The position numbers were made by a program, and so were the translations under genes. The notes beneath the pieces are model-generated. The model ran no database searches. It saw nothing but the letters and a program-made list of their open reading frames with translations, and was not told the DNA's origin. DNA of 64,000 nt. It comes from Galeopsis tetrahit. Its lineage: Eukaryota; Streptophyta; Magnoliopsida; Lamiales; Lamiaceae. Shown here piece after piece: positions 43,801 to 53,939 of the stretch (position 1 is its first letter; each line of letters starts with the position of its first letter). The stretch is taken from assembly GCA_963675135.1 (NCBI GenBank), contig OY776124.1, forward strand, positions 20,768,066-20,832,065. Direction: 5' to 3'.

Positions 43801-44869
43801 CTTGAGATTTGATGAGTACATTTGCTCAGCTGGTTTTACAAGGAGCTTGTACGACAGCTGTGTCTATTTCAGACGGGTTGGGACTGGTGTTACCTATCTT
43901 CTGCTGTATGTTGATGACATGTTAATAGCAGGCGAGTATATTGACAGTGTTAATCAAGTTAAGGAGATCCTCAAACGGGAGTTTGAGATGAAAGATCTTG
44001 GTGAAGCCAAAGTGATTCTTGGGATGGAGATCAGTAGACTGGACGGGTCTATTCTGCTGAGTCAGCCTACTTATCTGCAGAAGGTGTTAGAGAGGTTCAG
44101 AATGCATAAGGCTAAAACTGTCTCTACTCCTATTGGCCAACATCATCGTTTGTCCAATCAGATGAGTCCCAGGAACAGCCAAGAGCGAACTCAGATGAGC
44201 AAGATACGTTATGCCAGTGCTGTAGGGAGTTTAATGTATGCTATGGTGTGTTGTAGACCAGACTTGACTCATGCTATGAGTGTGATCAGCAGATATATGA
44301 GTGATCCAGGCTTAAGCCATTGGGAAACGGTTAAGTGGGTTATGAGATATGTTCTGGGATCAGCACAGACGGGTCTGAAATTTCAGAAGATGCCAAGTGA
44401 GGGGGATGCACTTGTGGGATACGTGGATGCAGATTACGCAGCCAATATTGACACTCGAAAATCCTTAACAGGATATGTGTTCACTCTATTTGGTACGGCA
44501 GTGTCGTGGAGGTCTATTCATCAATCCGTAGTTGCATTGTCTACTACTGAAGCGGAGTACGTGGCCTTGACTGAGGCAGTTAAGGAAAGCATGTGGCTGA
44601 AAGGGATTCTTAAGGAATTTGGTTTATCTCAGAACAGTGTGACTGTCTTCTGTGATAATCAAAGCGCAATTCATCTCACAAAGCATCAGGGGTATCACGA
44701 GAGAACCAAGCACATTGATGTGAAACTGTACTTTGTGAGAGACATTGTGGAGAAGGGGAGCGTCCAAGTGGTTAAGATAGCTACTGAGGAGAACCCTGCT
44801 GATGCATTTACTAAGGCGTTACCAAAGGAGAAGTTTGGTTTATGTCTTAGGTCAGTTGGTTTGCATTAG
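40892..44869 (+). CDS. gag-pol: Gag-Pol polyprotein of T1, intact
   Basis: One ORF of 1325 codons from ATG 40892 to TAG. Gag region: residues 1-235 (motifs NIEKFSGTGDFGLWR, AKEVWDKLGKLY). CCHC zinc knuckle CYHCNKPGHYKNAC at 240-253. Protease DSG from D306. Integrase: zinc region LWHKRLAHVG...CESCILGK, then D in HSDLWGP, D in RTDNGLEY and E in QQNGVAERMN. RT with YVDDM (second D of the pair near 1009). RNase H with STTEAEYVAL, FCDNQSAIHL and TKHIDVKLYF, ending in DAFTKALP. Length and single-frame organisation are those of Tnt1/Tork elements. All catalytic residues I could check are present. The protein makes and integrates the DNA copy of the element. Confidence 0.97.
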   Translation: MENSTKYNIEKFSGTGDFGLWRVKMQALLEQQGLFDVLEESTAPAEESASVAAERSKMLRKARSTILLCLGDKVLREVAKEKSAKEVWDKLGKLYMVKTLANRLYSKQKLYAFRMVDDKPIPDQLDEFNRILDDLENLDVKLEEEDKALILLSALPKSFEILKDTILYGRKESITLEDVMLAVKSKLLHNKTSQADKVSSGEGLAIRGGQKRSGAKKGSSQPKGADKGKSVVSNQGEAVCYHCNKPGHYKNACHKYKQFLRKSGANTSNDKNQANQTQVEKEQEGYESAQALTITSSTEQQAWILDSGCSFHMTPRRDWFHDFKQQKGGSVLLGNDHTCKVVGEGSVHLKMFDGVVRILKSVRYVPELKRNLISLGMLDSMGYKFQSADGELSVSKGELTVLKGERRSDLYFLKGETVAGRSDVAEVQDNSMLWHKRLAHVGEKGLVELSKKGLLGKDKITQLDLCESCILGKSKRLKFGKGVHSTNGIMDYVHSDLWGPARNQTRSGGKYFLSIIDDYSRKVWVSILKSKSEAFEKFKEWLIECENVTGKTLKYLRTDNGLEYLSDEFNAFCKSKGIVRHRTVPGTPQQNGVAERMNQTLLERVRCMLNSSCLPKVFWGEAVSTAAYLINRSPSSAVQYKTPEELWSGRAADYNHLKVFGCQAYAHVKQDKLEPRALRCVFVGYPSGVKGYRLWCLEAGMQKCIISRDVTFDESRMPLSEQTSTSTSAADNQPDETQVEVEQVDSTRPVGDDIDPDEEGDPQGENDLQHYQLARDRTRREVHPPQRYGQADIVSFALCAALEVESLEPKSYSEAISCHDKEKWIVAMEEELLSLNKNQTWEIVQRPKNKKLVGCKWIYKKKVEAQRGGRLRYKARLVAKGFTQKEGIDFNEIFSPVVKHCSIRILLAMVAQYELELHQMDVTTAFLHGSLDERIYMKLPEGLDIEEGEDKVCLLKKSLYGLKQSPRQWYLRFDEYICSAGFTRSLYDSCVYFRRVGTGVTYLLLYVDDMLIAGEYIDSVNQVKEILKREFEMKDLGEAKVILGMEISRLDGSILLSQPTYLQKVLERFRMHKAKTVSTPIGQHHRLSNQMSPRNSQERTQMSKIRYASAVGSLMYAMVCCRPDLTHAMSVISRYMSDPGLSHWETVKWVMRYVLGSAQTGLKFQKMPSEGDALVGYVDADYAANIDTRKSLTGYVFTLFGTAVSWRSIHQSVVALSTTEAEYVALTEAVKESMWLKGILKEFGLSQNSVTVFCDNQSAIHLTKHQGYHERTKHIDVKLYFVRDIVEKGSVQVVKIATEENPADAFTKALPKEKFGLCLRSVGLH

Positions 44870-44991
44870 TGACCTCTGCGGAGAAGGCTACTAGTCTGGT
44901 GGCGGCAGATTAGTAGTAGAATCTGTCCTTTGAGAAGGATAGATCGGAGCTGTTAGTTCAAGGTGGAGATTTTGAGCTAAAGGTGGAGAAT

Positions 44992-45798
44992 TGTGAGGTT
45001 TATCTCAAATCCTCCTAGACTAGACGAGTGCTACTCGTCTTGTGAAGATCAGGTAGATTCTACTCTACTACTGTACTCGTCTGTTGGGCAGATCAGTCGA
45101 GGTACTTAGTCGATAGAAGTCTTCTGAAGGACTCAGCTGTTGAGCGTATCAGCTGGTGGAGTCAGGCAAGTTAACTCAGACCAGATCAGATGAGTTGGAG
45201 GAGTCCAAACAGATGAGATGGGTGTTGCGAAGGACAAGACGAGTTGGGAAGACCAGACAAGTAGAGGTCTGACCAGACTAGTTGAGTTCTGTTAGCAGGG
45301 TTAATTTTTGGCTAAGTATGGAGTCGTCTTGTCTTGCGAAAACAAGTGAAGGGCAAGGAGGTCAATTCAGATTGGGTCACGCGAGAAGTGTGAGTTTGTT
45401 ACATGGTTGTAACAGAATCCACGTGGCAATCCTCACACGTTCCATGCACGCTGCAATCATCCTTGGCAGCCTATAAATACCCCATTACTTGTAATTGTAA
45501 TTCTTGACGCATACGAGCATTCGTTTTGAGAGTTGAGAGTTCACGAGCGAAGTGAGGATAAATCCCTTTCCGAGTGATGAGTGTTTGTAAACATCTCTTA
45601 TACTAATCAAATTGAAGTCGTGTGTCCAGTGGATGTAGATCACGTTGATCGAACCACTTAAATCTTCTTGTGCTCTGTTTTTCGTTTTCGTTTATATTTG
45701 TGAATTGCCATGCTTTCGTTGGATTGAATATTGGTCGATTATTTTGCTTGTGATTGGAGACGTCTAATCGGAGTCGAATATCATTGACAATCGTAACA
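44992..45798 (+). repeat. 3' LTR of T1 (807 bp)
   Basis: Identical by eye to 40013-40819. The preceding AAAGGTGGAGAAT is the probable polypurine tract. Followed by target duplication ATGTC. Confidence 0.97.
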
Positions 45799-46903
45799 AT
45801 GTCCATGTTTGATCAAGTGAATATTGAAGTCAGACATTGGGAAGAGTGCTTTAAAGTCAAGACAAAATGCTCACAGCCGATTACTTCCCAAATTAAGGAC
45901 ATGTCACTATCAAGAAACTGTCTTCCTGTTGCAGAGTTCAAGGAAGACATTTATAGTCAATTGAGGCTGTCTTTCAAACGGGAAAATACTCAATTTTGTC
46001 TATAAATACAGAAGTGTGAAGACCATTTGAAGAAGGAACTAAGAATTCAACTCAAACCAACAAGCATCAACTATTCTGAAGCTTCAAAGCTTTCAAAGAG
46101 ACATTCTTAGTCTTCAAACAATACTTCTTCTAAGCTGAACCTCATTGTATATTCATACAAGCTTAGAGAGATATCCTATCCTTTTACACACAGCTCATTG
46201 TAAAGGATATCTCACCTTAGTTGGAACCAACATCAACCCTTATACCTTTCCAAAAGAGAGATAGAAGGTTGTTGTAGTATAAGTGGTAGGAATTGACTGT
46301 TGAGAGAAGAACAGTTCAATTCTGAGTTGAGAAGAGAGTACTAGGACTCTGATATCCTAGGGATCAAGGCACCAAGGAGTGGTGTGGTTGATCAAGTGCA
46401 CCTTGGCACTATAAAACAAGTAATTCCAAGAGTGAATGAATTATCCTGTTAAATCAGGGAAAGTGGATGTAGGAGCTTGAGTCTCTGAACCACTATAACT
46501 CCTGTGTTGATTTACCTTCAAGTACTTTCATTCAAACAACACATACATACACAACACACAAAGTAACCTTACAAAGACATATACCTAAGACTGTGTTTAA
46601 ACTGATTTGGACAAGTTCCCTAAAACTATATAAACTGTTAAGAAGATTTCAGAACTTAAAAGGAGTTTAAACCAAAGGGCCAACCACTAATTCCGCACAT
46701 ATAACTCCATTAGATAGTTATTCAACTAAGTACTCAATAGTACTTAGTAGTTTGATTATCTTTAAAGAGTTATTCATCTCAAAAGAGTTGTCCAGGACAA
46801 CCTTGCTGAAGTCTATTTTGGTTAAGTTTGAAAAAGATTTGCATACAAGTGTATTCCCCCCCCCCCCATACACTTGTTATATACTCCTTTCAGGACCAAC
46901 AAG

Positions 46904-46915
46904 TTGTATCAGAGC
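46904..46915 (+). other. primer-binding site of S4 (mutated iMet type)
   Basis: TTGTATCAGAGC, one base off TGGTATCAGAGC, two bases after the LTR. Confidence 0.9.
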
Positions 46916-47040
46916 AGGGGTTCAAAGACCACTGCTTCTGAAAATCTATTTTTATTTTCAAATAAACATTTTTGTGTGGTCACTGAACTGATCTTTTCTG
47001 AAATCTTATCATACCTGTATCTAACCCCTTTGTTTGAGAT

Positions 47041-48208
47041 ATGGCCAACAACAATGTTGTTCCTCATGATGTTGTTCAAGGCATTAACAACATGGCCCCT
47101 GATCCAGTCAATCACATGTCTCATCACAAGTTGCGCATGTTCTCAATTGAGAACTATGACTTCTGGAAAATCAGGATGATAGCTCATCTTGCTTGCCTCC
47201 ACACTGATATGCTGAGAGTGATTACAACAGGACCCTTTGTATTCACTCAAATTAATCCCAGAATCACTGAAGCTCAAAGAGCTGATATAAGGGAGGAAAT
47301 CCCAAAGGAAGAAGATGATCTCACCACAGAGGAGAAAAGAAGAGATAATCTAAATTATCTAGCTATGAACACCCTCTATCAAACAATTCCAGATGCAGTA
47401 ATGGGGAGAGTCTACCACTGCACAACAGCCAAAGAAATTTGGGATACCCTTGCTGAAATATGTGAGGGTACAGACAAAATCGAGGAGAATAAGCTCCAAG
47501 TTGTTGTGTAGAAGTTTGAGCAATTCACAATGGAGCCTGAAGATTCCATAGAAAAATTTGTTGGTAGATTCACAGATATAATGAATGAAATCAACTCATT
47601 GGGCAAGGTGTACTCCAGGACGGAAGTTGCACTAAAGATTCTAAGGAGTCTCACTCAAAAGTGGGATGTATACTCTGTGATGATGCAGAATACAAAAGAT
47701 CTCTCCACCATGCCCATGCAACAAATCTTCTCAGAACTTAAACCTTATGAGTTTGACCTCAATAGAAGAAAGCCTGCTGAGGAATCTTCCTTACCAACCA
47801 AAGGAGTGGCCTTCAAAGCCAAAGCTGCTGAACCTGAAATTCGGCCCACTCCATCCAAATCAGTCTCCAAGGGTGAAATGAAGGAAGAAATGACTCTCAT
47901 GGCTAGGAGGTTTGACAAGCTCAATTCAAGGTTTGGTAGATACAAGAAATTCTACCAAGACAACAAAGTCAGGAGAAGGTACAACTCTCCTGAAGCCCAG
48001 GCTGAGGACAAAAGGCCTGAAGAAAGAAGATCAGAGGACAAATACTCTGATAGGAGAAAGTTCAGCAGAGCTGAACCTTCATCATCTAGAAGGAGAGATG
48101 ATCCAAAGAAGGATGATGATGAAGACCTGTGCTACAATTGCAAAAAGAAAGGGCATTTCCAGTATGACTGCCCTGAGCTCAGCTCCAAGGAAAGAAAGGA
48201 GAGACAAT
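47041..48208 (+). pseudogene. gag: Gag of S4, N-terminal part
   Basis: Starts MANNNVVPHDVV at ATG 47041. The copia gag core is recognisable (NYDFWKIRM, AKEIWDTL, LKILRSLTQKW) and ends with the CCHC knuckle CYNCKKKGHFQYDC near 48130-48171 followed by PELSSKERKER. One TAG at 47509-47511 interrupts it where S2 gag has a glutamine codon; the same TAG is found in S5. At about 48208 homology stops because foreign DNA is inserted; it resumes at 54681 with NRKAMMAGDE. Confidence 0.9.
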
Positions 48209-49062
48209 TTTGGTCTGTATTTTGCATCAAATTTGCAGAATTGGTTTGTAAATCATATTTCTTAGATTGGAGATTTTGAGAATCATAATTCTTCTATTAA
48301 TCAAATTCAAGTTATGTCTTTGCATAAGCAACATGAATCATTGATGAATAATTCTCCCCCACCCCCCACCCCCACCCCCTCGAGAGAAACAATTATTGTA
48401 TGAACATCTTATCCCTCAATAAGTAGACTTTGTTATGTGTTGTTTTTTCCTTTTTCCACATTCATATTTAAATATCCCTCAAGAAATAAGAAAGAAAAAA
48501 TATAATGCGTGCCTTCACTAACTAGCAGTTTGGCTAGATAAAAATGAACTCAGCACAGTCTTGAACATGTTTTAATTTAGCTCTAAGTATAAAGAACTTT
48601 TTCAGTCAAATTGAATGGCACATCTGCTAATTTCCATGAAGCGCTTATTAACTAGTTTCAAGTTTTCTCTGGGTTACGTTGGTTAAATATCAAAACGTTG
48701 GGAGTGACATTGATGTAGATATCCTTTATCGATTTAACTTTACCCTTATATGCTGAGTTAGCAAGGTCAACATTCTTTACAGCTCTGAGAAATCCTCTCA
48801 AGATTAATGATTCATGTTAACACCAGGTACATCAATGTCAGGTTGTAGATTTCAAAGCACCCGTGCTATCTAGATGGGTAATGTTTTATTACTTTTGGGC
48901 AAACTGGTTAAGGTACACTTATTTTTGTTTCAGTTTGATGGTAGGATTTTGGGTAATCAAATAATTGAATTTTGTGGCATGAGTCAGATTACACCACAAA
49001 AGCTCTGATAATTAATACTCATTCCAGGTTGCACCACAATTGAAATTTGCAATCTGGTTCTA
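48209..49062. other. left part of the insert, nothing recognised
   Basis: AT-rich sequence without a supported gene. A C-rich low-complexity run (CCCCCACCCCC) is at 48355-48379. Confidence 0.5.
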
Positions 49063-51554
49063 CTAGTTTTTTGCCCGTGCGATGCACGGGTCTACTGCAT
49101 ATTTTTTTTTTAATCGGTAAAAATATCATCAATGTTGTCAACTCTTTTGTTGTTTTATATAGGTAGTTGATTCCAAATTTGTTTTGTAGATATAAAGTTC
49201 ATTTTAAAATATAATAGAAACTTAACAAAAAAGCCTTTAACTTGAATAAACATTTGCCCTCATAACTTAACATGTTGGAGCTGACATTTGGAAAGGCACT
49301 CTTGTCATTAGTAGTGGCTCAGACGACCATGAATCTTCCTCTAAAATTAAATACTTCTCTTGGAGTTCAGAGAAGGGTGCGTCGTAATATACTTGGTAGA
49401 AGAATACGCTGGAAAAGAAGCCAAGAAGGGGATTGTGATGAGGAAGATACATCAAGAAAGCGTTGTAACTCCTTATCCTAGATTTACACAGTCCAAATAG
49501 AGAGACAAATGGATAATTGAACGGCTGTAAAGATTATCACTGAGGCATAAGCAAACTACAAATGTTGGAGTACATAAAATTTTTATTTTCCACAACTCTC
49601 CTAACAACATTACTCAAAACTTTCACTCTCCTAACACCATATATATTAATATACTATAACTAAAATAGAGGAGACTAATATAGTTTGGGACGATACTTGT
49701 AAACGTTTCTTGTCCTATAGTATCCCAAAAAGTGTAGACAACAAATTAAAGTTCTCCATTTCAGAAAATTAAATTCTAAGAAGGAAAAAAATGTGATCCA
49801 TTGAAGATAAGCAAATGATGAACACTATACCATCCCAATAAAAATCAATCTATAAATCATGCGTTCAACAAATACTAAAATTGTACGACGACAATTCAAA
49901 CTCAAAGATTGTTTTGCATAGCACGAATGAGTTCAGTTAATGGGGAAGACTACAAATGATCCTCCGTCGTGATAAACATTAATTATGCGACAACATCAAG
50001 GTTGTTTGTTTGCTTGGAAATCTATGCATTTACTGAACCCAATTGAGATTTAGTTATGTGATCTTAATGTTGACGAATTAATAATTGTCTCCACTTCCCT
50101 ATAGACTATGAGTAACGACACGTTTCATGGGTTTAATTAATTATAATGTTCCATAAAAGAAGATTATATCTACGTGTCCCTGGTAGAGGGTCCAACACCA
50201 AGGTTAGCCATATATAAAAAAAATACATATCCATTAGAAGACCAGCATAAATTAAATCTTAAAAAACAAACCGAACAATTATTTTTCAAGTCAGTGACTT
50301 TGATATCTACATGCACCTTTCTAATTAAAGATTTAAGTGTCCCAATTGAAAAAATTACTACAAACAACATTAATTAATACTCCGTATTTATAAGCTATAC
50401 CAAACCAGAATCAGATACACCACCATTCATCTTCCACAAAGAGAATTTAGATTTAATCATGCATATACATGTAGAGAAACAATTAGTCACATAAACAAAG
50501 AAATCCGAGAAATGGAGAATACACCTGTGTTGACTCTCACCACGCACCTCTACTTTAGAGTTTGCCGCTTGTCAATTCCCTTGGATTATTGCTTTGAAAT
50601 CACGAATTAGAGTACCAGAACCTTGGTCGTCTCTCTATTTCTCTTTTCTTCTTCTTCTTTAAGATTTCTCTTCTTACGCCTCTTTATTTCTCTCTTCTTC
50701 CCACCCCATTTGAACTGCACAAGGAATACTTCAGTGATTACCATTCAGAAAATTTAAAGTCTCAGCATAATATTTTTTTTTATCAGATAAATTACCATTC
50801 CACTAAGTAGATAATGAACAGTACATATGGTTTCCAAATTAACAGTATGAGAAATGCCATTTGAGATGTCGGAATTATAAAGGTTTGATCATATGAGATA
50901 AAATTTTAAATGCCCAGTGCTTATCGTGGGTCTGCAACCCATTCAGCATAAACACAGCTCCTGTCAACCAACTCCACAATCTTGCTTTGAGCTCGATCCA
51001 TCTTCATTTTCCCTTGAGATTTCTTTGTTTTTGAATATATGCTCATTTTTTCATTTCCATATTAGCAGCCATACTATTCCATTCCAAAGTCTCAGCATAA
51101 TTAAAAATAAAAGTTCACTAACAATATGCGAGTTACTTTATTGGCTGTAAAATTGACAAAGTGATTAACCAATTAAAATGACAATGTAGTGGTATCAATA
51201 CACGCACTCAATCAATACTAAAATAGCATCAAATAACCTCCCTTGATTTGGTCTTTATTCATGCCCATAATTTTTGGGATTAGTTTAGTTGACCTCCCTT
51301 GCCTTTTATAGATAGATGAGGCAAATTAATTACCTTTGTAGTATATATATCAAAAAATATACAAATATAATTGTATCAACCTTTGCAAACTGAAACCCTA
51401 TATCTACGTGTCCCTTCTCCTTCTTCTATACTCGTCGTTTTCTTCATCCATCTCAACACACACCCTCCTCTCCCAGGCCTCAACACCTGATACACTCCTA
51501 TTGCAACTCCAATTCATCTAGGAATTACCTCCTATGGAAGAGTCAGATTTTTCC

Positions 51555-51672
51555 TCTTTCTCATCAGTCAAGGGGGGCTCGTCACTCTTATTGACGGATC
51601 TCGTCTAGCACCGCTGTCTAAAGTGGTTATGGATGACTCCAAATTTGACGTATATATCTCTCATGGAGCATT
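51555..51672 (+). pseudogene. possible captured exon in the Helitron
   Basis: One frame gives a compact, normal-looking peptide (GGLVTLIDGSRLAPLSKVV, then KFDVYISHGAFRIRDL). It ends beside GTGAGT, a good splice donor. No family recognised. It lies opposite to the Helitron strand. Confidence 0.3.
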
Positions 51673-51901
51673 CAGGATCAGAGATTTGTGAGTCTCGTCT
51701 TTTCTTCCCTAAAAAGAGAAAGGAATTCATGTTTGTTGTCGGTCTGGATAGCTCTCTAAGATCACTTCAGCCCTCAATCCAATAACTGATTTGTGGCTGA
51801 ATGAATGTGGTCTTAGAATCAAATTAGTGAACTCAGGTAGAGAGAAATCAAAGGAGCAACGTTTTATTTCTAATCATCAATTATGAAATCGTAATAATTA
51901 T

Positions 51902-52056
51902 TTTTAAAACTGAAAGAAATAATACAACATTAAAATTGTAACTTAAATAATAAATTATAATGACTCCACGTGTCACATGTCGTTTTAAAAAAACTGAAAG
52001 AAACAATAGAGCATTAAGATTGTAACTGAAATAATAAATTAGAAAGACGATGTGGC
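51902..52056. repeat. imperfect tandem repeat in Helitron, two units of about 78 bp
   Basis: Both units share TTTTAAAA, AACTGAAAGAAA, TTGTAACT and AAATAATAAATTA in the same order. Confidence 0.7.
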
Positions 52057-52174
52057 AAAATCCTAGTATGAAATTACCACACATGTCGAAATTTTAGGTT
52101 GAACAAAATGACACATGGCAGCACCAGGAGAGACACATTCTCCTTTCATATATATAATATTTTAAGAAGAGAGA

Positions 52175-53939
52175 TCGTGGCCTTAAATTATAATAGGAAT
52201 ATATGACGATGTTCTATAGGTCAAATGATTCAATAAAATGGAAACAACCCACTCATGATTCTTGAGAGAGATGAAACCATTCATAACCCACCCCACCCAT
52301 TGTCTTCCTACATCCATCTACTATGTCTAACTACACCATATTATTGTCTCCGTTTTGCCGGAAAATCATGGAGACAACAACGTTACACCCTTCCAACACA
52401 TAGTGTTCCTGCTTTGGATTTAGTGGTGGCTAGTCATGTTACTCACCCAGAATCAGTTAATCTTATTGCAGTCTGATAAATGTATCGGTAATTAGATTTA
52501 GAAAATCAAGTCAAAAATTAATATTTTGTTGCTTGATCAGTATCCTTGCCCCAACTAAACCGGGTTCATGTATCTTGACAATTTTGCTTGGTACATCTTA
52601 ATTTTCCTGTAATCATGCAGAAATGGTCCAGCTTACTGATAACATGACTTTTAAAATTAGTTTGATTAGTAAAACTATATATATATGGTTAAAATTCAGG
52701 TAACTGAAATCTTTTTATTTAATTACTAGGTGTCCACTTGGCTGCCATGATGATTATTCTGCCTTTGTTCTTGCATGGTGAGGGTTTCAGAATTAGATAG
52801 TTGCTGTTGTTGGCTTTTATTTCACTCTATTTTCATGCTTTTTATTTCTCTTTTTCATATGTTCCCGGCCAGATCCATCAGTTCAATCGTGGGCGACCTA
52901 GCTAGAACTGGATTTGAGTATTGACAGTTTGCAAGGTTCTCACGCCATCGCTGGACTGTCAGTTCCAGGCCGTTGTAACTACTAGGATCTAAAAGGTAAA
53001 CAAAAATGAACAATGATAAACAAGAAAAGAACAAATTAATGACATGCATATTGATCAATTTTGTTTTATCTTTCAAAAAGTCATTATAAATGATTTCCAT
53101 TGACATATTATTTTTCTTGTTTATATGCTCTTATTTGAGATTTTCCATCTTGCTTGATTGTGCACCTTTTAGAACATTCCAATGTAATGGTGTAAGAGTA
53201 ACCGAGGAATCCTATTAAAGCTAGCATATGGTCAAGCCCGAGCTATGCTTTTCTCATAGTTTGTTTCTTTGTCAAATAAGAAGTGCATGAGTTACTTGTT
53301 CTCCAACAACAGCTGGAACTAATTATGTTATATTCTATTCAACTACAATATTTGAATCTTGAGCAAAGATAGATGCGCTGAGTTTCCTGGTTATGAATGT
53401 TATCAACTCACCAATAATAATGTCTAAAACAAAATACCAACTACCAACAATTATGATATAACTTGAATTAGAAATTAGTTAAAAAAGTAATTTAGACTTC
53501 ACCAAAATAAGGATAACCGAGAAAGAGAGAAGGAAAGAAATAAGATTATTTATTAAATAAGTACATCATAGGTATATAATGTTATTATATATCTAAATTT
53601 TTATTGTTATTTGTTCAGAACACTTTTCTATGTTCCCAAGCAAATAGTATCTTTTATATATGATGTTGTAAGAGAACTCCTTCTCGAGGAAGAAGAGATG
53701 GGTGTGGGAGTGTCCCAATTAGTGTTCAAATCTTATGAGTGTATTATTTTAATATGATGCTATTTTAATTTAATTTTAAGATGTTTTATGTAAATAAATA
53801 CGAAGTTTTAAATATTTATTGTAAGTATATGAGTCTCTCATATACTTCATGACCTTTTACTTAGATTGAATACATTATTTAAATGTCTAAAATTCCAACA
53901 CCATGACCTTTTACTTAGATTGAATATATTATTGAATTT
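52175..53939. other. middle of the insert, one exon-like fragment
   Basis: Mostly AT-rich, non-coding. On the minus strand 52990-52863 reads DPSSYNGLELTVQRWRENLA and onward to LMDLAGN, preceded by CCTTTTAG, a usable splice acceptor. It could be a captured host exon; family not recognised. Confidence 0.4.

Larger units (their letters stand above)
40013..45798 (+). mobile_element. T1, complete Tork/Tnt1-like copia element
   Basis: A 5786-bp element inside the S4 LTR. LTRs are 807 bp each (constant offset 4979) and showed no difference on line-by-line reading. Perfect target duplication ATGTC at 40008-40012 and 45799-45803. One uninterrupted gag-pol ORF fills the interior. Identical LTRs, an intact ORF, a promoter and a clean duplication make this the only element in the window that looks autonomous. 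It must be younger than S4. Confidence 0.97.
39341..46901 (+). repeat. 5' LTR of S4, split by T1 (1770 bp without insert)
   Basis: Left piece 39341-40012, right piece 45804-46901; ends TGTTGGG and ACCAACA. TATAAATA at 46001-46008. The poly-C hairpin has stem ACAAGTGTA (46845-46853) and TACACTTGT (46869-46877) with 12 C between. The unsplit counterpart is the S5 LTR, where ATGTCCATGTTTGATC reads across the insertion point. Confidence 0.9.
49063..52174 (-). mobile_element. non-autonomous Helitron (3.1 kb)
   Basis: On the minus strand it starts TCTCTCTTCTTAAAATATT (TC end at 52174) and ends with a hairpin CCCGTGC-ATC-GCACGGG (49074-49090), seven bases, then CTAG (49063-49066). It sits between A and T, the Helitron target. 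These are the classic 5'-TC, 3' hairpin plus CTRR features. No Rep/helicase ORF is visible, so it depends on another element. Inside are an imperfect tandem repeat near its 5' end (51902-51982 and 51983-52056) and short coding-like stretches that may be captured exons (about 49270-49400 and 51555-51672). Confidence 0.8.

Noticed and set aside
48209..48240. Left CACTA terminus of the insert
   Set aside because: No CACTA and no GTGACGAA words were found near the left border; only the right terminus is supported.
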